64,000 nt of DNA from NCBI GenBank assembly GCA_036346405.1, contig CM070562.1:73737482-73801481 (forward strand), in the 5' to 3' direction. Positions within the stretch are counted from its first letter, which is position 1, and each line of letters begins with the position of its first letter. This stretch comes from Phyllostachys edulis (lineage: Eukaryota; Streptophyta; Magnoliopsida; Poales; Poaceae). The notes below the pieces were generated by a model, which saw only the letters and a program-made list of their open reading frames with translations, ran no database searches and was not told the origin of the DNA. This document shows, piece after piece, positions 55,730 to 64,000 of the stretch. The position numbers were made by a program, and so were the translations under genes.

Positions 55730-55871
55730 ATATCGACTGTAGGTCGTGGCCTTAGAAAATGCCTTAAGGGCTTATTTTCAAAAACTAAAACTATTTTGGG
55801 TCTATCCAAGAGTCTTCTCAACCTTTCTCTTTAAAACAATTACTAACTCATCTCCTTCTCTAAAATTGTAG

Positions 55872-56429
55872 ATGGCCAAAAAACCAACCCGGATTTCCCA
55901 CGGAATTTTCGCAAGACATTGGGCTGCACTTCTTTGGAAGATGATGCAACACCTGGACTACAACGAAAGACCAACCTATCAAGGATACTAGTATAAAGTG
56001 GGAAGCCAATATCGCTGGAGAGTTGAAGTGATCCTCTACGCCAACCATAACCCAAACACAGATTTCCACATCATCAACGCCCCGATAAGGCGTGGCACTT
56101 TCGCCGAAGGCATTCAAGACGCAGCCAGAGAAGCCACAAGATGCCTCCGCTACACCTACAACAATCAATTCCACGGCTCCGAGTTCCACTACCATCTAAT
56201 GCACGTTCCGACCCGGTTGGACAGCATCTTTTGCCCAGCCGAGGACGAGGACTCTCCTGAGCTTACGCATCAGGTGAACCTGTGCAAGGCAATGGACTAT
56301 GCTTATGGAAACGCTCTAGATGACCTGCGTGCCGCTCAACACAGCCTGCAAGATGCAGAAGAAAGGCTGAAGGCCATGGAAGAAGAGCTAGCTCGCTACA
56401 AGGCAGGCGAGGGTAGCTCTAGTGAGTAG
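55872..56429 (+). pseudogene. Extra ORF upstream of gag (orf0-like), one stop
   Basis: An ATG at 55872 opens a 185-codon frame broken only by TAG 55989-55991 (codon 40). The product begins MAKKPTRISHGIFARHW, has a middle with WRVEVILYANHNPN and ends in a short Glu/Arg-rich coiled coil (DAEERLKAMEEELARY). It lies between the primer site and gag with its own stop at 56427. Extra ORFs before gag are reported for some rice gypsy elements of this type (RIRE3/RIRE8, from memory); function unknown. The TAG fits a CAG-to-TAG change. Confidence 0.7.
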
Positions 56430-56665
56430 GATTATACCCCAATCACCCCTTAGTTGTTTCCCATATTCTAAACGTTAGATGCGAGTTATGAGCTATCGTT
56501 ACCATTGTGATAGCCATAATCAAAGAATAAAATAAAATAATAAAAGAATTATTTTAGAAAATTTTGGCTCTTTGTCTTTTGTTTGTTCTTGGGCTATTTA
56601 GATTCACCCCCTTTAGAGCTTTCTTTCTACCACTCTCTTCTAAAGTCCTTAGAAAAATCTAGCAG

Positions 56666-58253
56666 ATGGTGACCACCCGTACCGGAAGCGGCAGTGCTCA
56701 AGGCCGTGGAAACGAGAACGCGGATTATCAGGAAAATCCCGTCCAGCAACCACCACCTCCACCAACTAAAGAACCTAACTGGCGTCAGTTAATGGCCCAC
56801 CAGACGCATATGATGAGTTTGCTGGCCCAGTCGCTTAGCAGTATTCAGAACATGCAAGCCGCAACTCATGCTCCACCGCCACCTCCACCCCCACCTCCAC
56901 AGAGGCTGACGATGTCGGAGTTCATGAGGATGCATCCTCCGACGTTCTCAAGCAGTACTGAACCTATGGACACCGACGATTGGCTTCGTGCCATAGGGAA
57001 GAAGTTGGATATCACTCAGTGCTCGGATCGTGAAAGGGTACTTTTCGCCGCTCACCAACTCAGTGGTCCCGCTTCGGAGTGGTGGGACAACTTCTGCATC
57101 ACCCACACCAACGCTCAAGCCAACACTTGGGGAGAGTTTGTGCGAGCATTCCGTCATGCTCACATCCCCGCAAGGATGATGACATTGAAAAAGAAGGAAT
57201 TCAACGCGCTCTACCAAGGCAACCGCTCGGTGAGCGAGTACCTGCATAAATTCAACCAACTTACTCGCTACGCCCCGCAGGACGTAGCCAGAGATGAAGA
57301 CAAGCAGGAAAAGTTCATGGAAGGACTGAATGATGAGATATCTGTCCAACTGATTTCTCAAGACTTCACTGACTTCCAACAATTGGTGGACAAAGCAATT
57401 CGCCAGGAAGGCAAACATATAGAGATAGAGAACCGCAAGGGGAGGATAGCTGCGCAAAAGTTTAATGCTGGAGGACAACCCAAACCTCGCCTCGCTCAAC
57501 CCTAGCCACCGCAGCGTGGAAGATTCCAATCCTCTACATCCAGAACTCCAGCGCCGCTACAGCGCCCCAACACTTCCAGCTTCCGCAACAACTCAACTGG
57601 AGGTCAGCCTCAGCAGAAGAACTCGACCTCATCAGCTGCAGCAGTGACCTGTTTCCACTGCAACGAGACTGGGTATTATGCCAACAGATGTCCGAAGAAG
57701 CAGCAGGGCGCAGCACCAGCCAAGCCAGCACCTAGAGTTCCAACCACCAGCGGCACCACCAAGCCGGCAGCCCAGTACACGAAGGGACATGTGAACCACG
57801 TCACTGCAGAGGAGGCTCAAGCAGCACCGGATGTCGTTCTTGGTACGTTTCTTGTTAATTCAGTACCAGCATCAATCCTATTTGATTCCAGAGCAACGCA
57901 TTCCTTTGTTTCCAATAAATTTGTGGGAAAATATGGGTTACCTATCTCCTCTTTAGTTAACCCTATGATAGTCCACTCCCCGGCTCGAAATGAGAACCGC
58001 TCTCTATGCCCAAACCTTACCCTTGAAATATCCTGAGGATTTTTTCTAGCGGACTTGATAGTCCTGCAATCTCAAGGTCTAGATGTGATTCTTGGAATGG
58101 ATTAGCTAGCCAAGAATCAGGGGCAGATAGACTGTGCCAATAGATCTATCACCCTCACCAATGAACAAGGAGAATCAGTAGAATTCAGACCCAAGTTATC
58201 AACCGGAGGAAGTTCCATCCTGACCAGCGTGAAGGAAATAAAGCTTGAAGACA
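56666..58253 (+). pseudogene. gag and protease start of element A, one frame with stops
   Basis: The ATG at 56666 follows a pyrimidine-rich spacer. There is a proline run (PPPPPPPPP, about 56875), a retrotransposon gag capsid domain (56920-57420, with WLRAIGKKLDI, ASEWWDNF, FNALYQGNRSVSEYLHKFNQL), a CCHC knuckle (CFHCNETGYYANRC, 57650-57691) and a protease start with FDSRATHSFVS (57880-57910). The protease motif should be DSGA; the Gly is replaced by Arg. The frame is continuous to the insertion point, broken by TAG 57503, TGA 58034 and TAG 58103, each one C-to-T step (or complement) from CAG, CGA or TGG. Confidence 0.85.
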
Positions 58254-61200
58254 TGTCGAACCCGGGAGCGAAGGATCCCGAATTCTCTGTGTTCATACAC
58301 TAGTCCAGGATTTCTAGTGTACACAGTTAAGCGTATGATAATCAAAACATATCACGACTTTATTAATAATTATTCAAAGTTTAATACAAACGGGCATGAG
58401 GCCAAATAAGGTAAAACACAAATGGAAATAAAATAGCGATAGTAGACCCAACGATTAGCCACGAGCAATCGTCTGGGAAGCGTGGCCTAAGCATCGATGT
58501 CCTCACCGTCTTGATAGAGGTCTTCTCTGAATAAAGATTATTGACAAGAGTAAGCACTACCACTTTGTGCTTGCAAGTTACACCCATCAAATAATGATTA
58601 GATGCATGCATAGGGTAAACAAGGGGTAATGGCGGGGTTTATTTGCACAAAGCAAAGATTTTCAATTTAAATAATCATATTAATTTCCAAGGCCATTTTA
58701 TACTATACTTAAAATCAGATTTTAAATAACAGCTTTATAGTGTGGATAACCTCCATATTTGAATGGTGAAGGATACCCTCCTATCACAATGGCTAACCGC
58801 CTAATTTTCCCCGTGGACTAACCATCCGAAAACATTTGTTGAAATCATTGTGAAACCAAAAACAAGTCTAACTTCGGAGTGGCTTTGCTAGCATGTCCAT
58901 GACCCCGACGCGCTATTGAATAGTTTTCTACTCTGCGAGTTTGTACAACTTACCCACAAGAGATAATATGCTTTTTGTGTCGGCCAACCCACGCTTCCTA
59001 AGGCGTGTGACAAAGCAATTATCACAAGGTCGTTACAATGATCTACCTCAAAGTACTCATGCCCGCTAAGGTTTCGCTTCCATTGGACTGACCGTCCTCC
59101 GGGAGCCACCTCTTGCGCCAGGTGGGACTATAGTCTAACCGACACCCACACATACAACACGGCACAAATATCTATGAGGTATCCCAAATTAATAAGCCAG
59201 GTCCTGCCCATACAAGACATGTGGTGGTGCGGTAGGCGTGAAAAATACGCTCAAAGACCGGTCCTTAATCGACTTGGGCGTCTTTCAAAATCAAACCCTG
59301 GGTTTTTAATCTTAACCAGATTAAACCCGTGCATAAACCTGCACCCACCATTCATCCGTTTCGCCCAAGTCCAAACCATTTTAATTTTATTTTAGTAGAA
59401 ACCACCTTTACAAATTCTCTATGGTAAAACAATACCATAGTTTTAAGTTTAAACCAATTTTGTAATGATTTGGCTAAATCCTCCCAAAATCAAAATCATG
59501 GTCTAAGCATTTGCTAAGCATGAATAATTTCCAAACCAATTTATCTATGGTGACAAAGGAATGACATATCAATATTCAAGATTGGCCATACAATAACAAT
59601 TGGAATAACTACGCCTTAAAAGCGGGGCATTAAAATAATTGACTAAAAATATGCATGCAATAATAATTTAAAAACTGAATTAAATAACTTTAAAATACTA
59701 GGGCAATATGGTCAAGGGTATAACTTGCCTTCGTTGAAGTCCTGAAACTCTAACTCCTCTGAAGGATCTACCTCTAGGAATCGTCAAAGTCTATCTGGCG
59801 AAAGTACGACAAATTCAAATGAAATTCAAATAAATCCAAAAGACAAATCAAACTAACTCCAAATGAAATAAATTTTATTTTATTTAGCTAGATAATAATT
59901 TTATAAGATTTTAGCAATTTGAATCACTCAATTTGAAGTTGAGGTTCAAAAGATATAAATTTTACAAGTTTTAGCCTAGATTTGATATTTAAAAGAATTT
60001 CTAAAATTAAATACAGATTAAAAATAGCTTCAAATTACATAATTTTGGTTTAGTTGGCTAGATAATGATTTTACATGAATTTAGAAATTTGGAACACCCA
60101 ATTTGGAGATTGGATGTGGAAGTTATGAATTTTACAAAATTTAAACCTAAATCATTATTTAAACAATTTCCCGAATTATCTTTCTAAAGGAAATTCCAAT
60201 TATTGCGCAAAATGACGTCAGCCCTGAGATTTTCGGGATTTAAAGGAATTAAAATAATTCCCTGACGTGCGGGCCCCACGTGTCATAGACACGGCTTACA
60301 TGGACCAAGTTTATGTGGTGATTGGCTTGGGGAGGTGGTGCTGACGCGGCCGATGTGGCTGCCACATGGGCCGCCACGTTGGACCAGGGGCTGAGGTGGC
60401 ATCGCGCTGGCGCTTACGTGGCTGAGCCACGTCGGCTCGAGCTCGGCGACGCCCGACGAGGTGCTCGCGCGGCGTTCTCGCCGCGGCGAGATCTTGCGGT
60501 GGTATCAGCCGAGAGAGGTGAGACGGCGAACCTCGTGGCTACCTTAGGTGCGAGCAGGCGTGGACGGAATGTCGTCGGCGGCGAGCTTTGGCGGCGAGGA
60601 AGTACGGTCGTCGTCGAAGTGGGCGTTCCCGTGGTTCTCCGGCGACGTGGATGGGTGCTCCGGCTTCGTGGCGTCGAGGTGGTCTTCTTGGTGTGAAGCG
60701 AAGGAGGTGGAGCGGGGCGGCGGCGCCGAATCGGAGAAGAACGGCTTCGGCCGCCCGAGCAAAACTTCAAAATCGCGAGCTAGAAGGGAGGAGGAGGGCT
60801 ACGGTGATGGCGCTGTGGTGTGAGGAGGAGCCGCACCGGGCACCTATTTATAGAGGCGAGGGCGGGAGCTGCGTGGAGGGCAAGAAGGTTGCGTCTTGAC
60901 GGCGAGAAAAGAGGGATTCGGGGCTCGCAGATGGAAAGGGAGGCCGTGTCGGGCGGAGGAGATCAAGGAATTGAATCGCGCGTGCCAATCACGGGATGCG
61001 GGCGGATTCGAGCGCGCAAGGAAGGTTTCAAGCTGCGTTAATGGCGACGCGACGAAAGAAAGGAAGGTCTTGCGCGCAGGGAAGAAAGGAAAGGAGACGA
61101 CGACGCGAGGCGTCTGATTTTAATGGGCGGCTCGGATCGAAGAAGCTCGGTAGTTAGATTTTAATCTAATGGTGGCGATATAACGAGGCGGTGAGCGCCG

Positions 61201-61662
61201 AGATGAAGGGGCACGGTGCTTGTGGGCGTCCGATTTAGATCTGACGGTTGGTATGCATTGAAGTTAAAGCAGCGTGGTGAGAGATGGCCGTTGGATTTAA
61301 ATCCAGCGATCGATTAAACGAAACAAGCGGTGGAGTGGGTCATGCCGAGGGGAGATGGGCTGAACGGTTTATTTAAACCGATTAGGATTTTCTTTTGTTT
61401 TCTTAATTGTTTTAATTCGGATAATTCGATTGGTTTTTAGAAAATAGCAAAATAAATCCAAAAATTATGAGAAAATTCACGTAAATTCTCAAGGGCATTT
61501 TGGATTTAAATAAAATAATTCCAACTTAAACTTGGTAATAGTTTTTGCAATTAATTTTGTTTTAGCTTTAACATAATTAAGGAAAAGCTTTTAAAATTCC
61601 GAAACTCCACAAAAATAAATAGGTTTTAATTTTCTCTGAATTTTGAAAATTTGGGTCATACA
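58254..61662 (-). repeat. 3' LTR of element B
   Basis: On the minus strand it starts TGTATGACCC at 61662 and ends CCCGGGTTCGACA at 58254, 3409 bp. It is collinear with LTR A: AT-rich opening, GC-rich leader (60300-61130), AT-rich right part. The ORFs at 60322-60823 are GC-rich leader frames, not genes. Confidence 0.9.
60845..60852 (-). promoter_or_regulatory. TATA box of LTR B
   Basis: The minus strand reads TATAAATA in CTCTATAAATAGGTGCC, the same position as in LTR A. Confidence 0.75.
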
Positions 61663-61676
61663 AACCTACCCCTTAA
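61663..61676 (-). other. Polypurine tract of element B
   Basis: The minus strand reads TAAGGGGTAGGTT right before TGTATGACCC. It is interrupted by two T and weaker than the tract of the giant element. Confidence 0.75.
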
Positions 61677-61744
61677 AGGAATCTCGACCCGAGATTGAGA
61701 CTTAACTAACAAAAGGTGGGGATACTCGGCTTTCAAATCTTCTT

Positions 61745-64000
61745 CTCGCTCCCGGTGGCTTCTTCTTCCTAATGATTGCTCCATCGGACCTTGCATGAGC
61801 GGATGACTTTGCTTCTGGTGATTCGTTCTGCCACATCGAGAATCTTGATTGGTTGTTCTACGTACGTGAGGTCTTCCTGAAGGTCAATGTCCTCAAGGGG
61901 TGTTTCTTCTGTTGGCACTCGGAGACACTTCTTAAGTTGAGAGACGTGGAAGACGTCGTGGACTGCTGACAAGGATGTTGGAAGTTCAAGCTTATATGCA
62001 ACTTCACCTCTCTTGGCCAAAATCTTGTAAGGTCCCACAAATCTGGGTGCAAGTTTACCCTTTGTCCGAAATCTTCTTACTCCTCTAAGTGGAGTAACTC
62101 TGAGATAAACAAAGTCTCCTATTTCAAAGGTTAATTCTCTCCGACGGTTATCAGCATAACTCTTACGTAGGATTGAGCCACTTTCGACGCGTTCGTGTCG
62201 TTTTAACCTTGTTTTCACTTTTCTTTGATCAACTCCGGTCCAAAGAGTTGATGCTCTCCTACTTCATCCCAAAGAAGCGGAGTTACGATTTTCTGTAGTA
62301 CAAAGCTTCAAATGGAGACATCTGGACGGCTTGGTAGCTATTATTGTACGAGAATTACGCATAGGGCGATTCTTGTCCCAAATTTTTTCCATACTCTAAG
62401 GCACAGCTCGAAGCATGTCTTCCAAAATTTGGTTGACACGTTACGTTCGCCATCGATCTGCGGATGATAAGCGATCTTTGAAGTTGAGTCTAGTACCCAA
62501 GGCTTCGTGTAGGCTTTTCCAGAACCGGGAAGTGAACTGGGAACCTCGGTCGGATACGATTTTCTTAGGTACCCCGTGTAGACAGACAATCTTGGCTATA
62601 TACAATTCTGCTAGTTTGCTGCTTTGGTAGGTGGTCTTGACTGGAATAAAGTGAGCTACCTTGGTTAACCGATCAATTATCACCCAAATGGAATCACACC
62701 CTGATTGGGTTCTAGGAAGTCCGGTGATAAAGTCCATACCAATTTCTTCCCATTTCCATTCGGGAATTGGTAATGGTTGTAACAAACCAGCGGGTCTTTG
62801 ATGTTCTGCCTTGACTTCGTGACAAATGTCTGGCGTGCTACAAACTCTGCAATTTCGCTTCATCTTGACCCACCAATATTTTTTCCTTGAGATCTGGTAC
62901 ATATTCGTGCTTCGGGATGTATGGAGTAGGGCGATTCATGAGCTTCCTTTAGAATCATTGTTTTAATTCTGTTGATTAGGTACACGATGCGGTCTCCAAA
63001 CCACACCGTTCCTTGTTCATCTTCAGCAAATCCTGGGGCTTTACCTCTTCTCATATTCTTCTTGATCTCCTTGATGTCTTCGTCTTCTATTTGTTTTTCT
63101 CTGATCTGGTTCTGAAGAGTGGGTTGTACTTCCAAAGCATTGACACACCCTTGATTGACAATCTCGTGTTTAGGTGCTTGACTCTTTGTACAATTCTGGT
63201 TGATTTTTCTGAACCAAAGTGGTGTTGCAATACGCCTTTCTGCTTAAGGCATCTGCAACCACGTTTGCTTTGCCCGGATGATAATGGATTCCAAGGTCGT
63301 AATCCTTTATCAACTCTAACCATCTTCTTTGCTCGGAGGTTGAGTTCGATTTGGGTGAAGATATATTTGAGACTCTTATGATCCGTGAAAATCTCGCATA
63401 GCGGTTACCAATGAGGTAATGCCGCCAGATCTTGAGCATGCACAATTCTTTGCTAACTTCGAGATCATGAGTTGGGTAATTTCCTCGTGTGGCCTCAATC
63501 GGCGGGATGCATAAGCCACGACTTTGCCTTCTGCATCGGGACACATCAAGACCTTGTCGGGCGCGTCGCAGAAGATTTCAAAGTCTTTATGGATATCTGG
63601 CAAAACCAAGATCTTGGTGAGACTAACCTCTTCTTGAGTTCTTGGAAGCTCTTCTCACAAGCATCTGTCCATTCAAACTTCTTTTCCTTCTTCAGAAGTT
63701 GTGTCATAGGTCTGGCAGTCTTAGAGAATCCTTCAATGAACCTGCGGTAATATCCGGCTAGTCCAAGGAAACTCCTTACTACGTGATTTGACTTTGGTTG
63801 CTTCCAATCCATAACGGCTTCAACCTTGGTGGGATCTCTGACAACTCCTCCTAGCGACACGATATGACCAAGGAAGGCCACTTGCTTTAGCCGTCGCTCG
63901 CTTCTTGAATTTGGCGTAAAGTCGGTGCTCCTCTGAGTTTTCCCAAAATCATCCTTAGATGCTTCTCGTGTTCTTCTTCATCCTTTGAATAAATGAGAAT
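61745..64000 (-). pseudogene. pol of element B (reverse transcriptase end, RNase H, integrase), frame-shifted
   Basis: In coding order: end of the palm (ILIYSKD, about 64000-63980), thumb and connection (63881-63620, AFLGHIVSLGGV, GYYRRFIEGFS), RNase H (63560-63250, VVAYASRRLRPHE, ADALSRKA), integrase zinc domain (about 63000-62820), core (62780-62440: [33 protein letters not shown]) and C-terminal domain (62218-61769: FEIGDFVYLRVTPL, HDVFHVSQLKKCL, VRWSNH). Several segments lie in different frames (breaks near 63890, 63550, 63140 and 62450), so pol is inactive. A chromodomain is not clear after VRWSNH; the frame stops at 61769. Confidence 0.85.

Larger units (their letters stand above)
52392..58253 (+). 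mobile_element. Chromovirus-type gypsy element A, 5' half
   Basis: 5' LTR 52392-55712, initiator-Met primer site, an extra ORF upstream of gag, gag and the start of protease. At 58253 it is interrupted by a relative in the opposite direction. The rest of element A and its 3' LTR are outside the window. Confidence 0.88.
58254..64000 (-). mobile_element. Chromovirus-type gypsy element B, inverted inside element A
   Basis: Minus orientation: 3' LTR 58254-61662, polypurine tract, then integrase, RNase H and part of reverse transcriptase running out of the window. The flank before the LTR is AGACA (58249-58253); the partner lies outside. The LTR is related to LTR A but visibly diverged. Confidence 0.88.

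Noticed and set aside
60322..60899. Overlapping GC-rich ORFs in both directions
   Set aside because: These are inside LTR B around its TATA box and leader; same reasoning as for the solo LTR.
1..64000. A novel host pathway, gene cluster or defence system
   Set aside because: No intact host gene or co-oriented set of non-transposon genes was found; the unusual content is all within mobile elements.

Overview
This window is intergenic, repeat-packed nuclear DNA of a plant, most likely a grass. The evidence is the mix of families: long-LTR chromovirus-type Ty3/gypsy elements primed by initiator-Met tRNA, a Tat-lineage gypsy with two RNase H domains, a Reina-like gypsy, CACTA (En/Spm) elements with tnp2 and a Ulp1-like protease gene, a hAT element, a 5'-truncated LINE and a decayed Xa21-type LRR receptor kinase. 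The species cannot be fixed from sequence alone. I see no intact host gene, no tRNA or rRNA gene and no CRISPR. Nearly everything is a transposable element nested in another, so most coding calls are pseudogenes.

Layout. 1-2875 is the right part of a giant LTR. 2876-5134 is the 3' part of a CACTA element with a broken Ulp1-like protease gene and a subterminal array. 5166-19887 is a complete but non-autonomous gypsy element with 5.6-kb LTRs (TSD TATGT); it landed in a 139-bp copia/TRIM-type LTR that resumes at 19888-20028. 20049-24308 is an LRR receptor-kinase pseudogene split by a LINE (21273-24180). 24309-24924 is a GC-rich orphan. 24925-30384 is a minus-strand Reina-like gypsy: its 3' LTR carries a hAT insertion (25073-26475), and its gag-pol keeps one reading frame broken only by nonsense codons.

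30385-37877 is a plus-strand Tat-type gypsy: 5' LTR, gag, pol, then an intron-containing antisense gene cut off at 37877. 37878-46677 is a CACTA element with TIRs, tnp2 and a second gene that combines a Transposase_24-like region and a Ulp1-like region. 46678-47471 is an LTR remnant. 47472-52391 is a second CACTA fragment interrupted by a solo LTR (48197-51190, TSD TTCAC). 52392-58253 is the 5' half of a chromovirus-type gypsy with an extra ORF upstream of gag. A relative inserted into it in inverted orientation (58254 to the window end) gives its 3' LTR and most of pol on the minus strand.

The genes do not form a host pathway; they are self-mobilisation modules in several states of decay. 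Points worth a second look are the spliced antisense gene in the Tat element, the zinc-knuckle array and GACCTCC modules of the giant-LTR element, divergence of its two LTRs concentrated in GC-rich stretches, decay almost purely by C-to-T nonsense codons in several pol genes, the facing LTRs at 52-62 kb, and a CACTA subterminal-type array beside the second CACTA gene.
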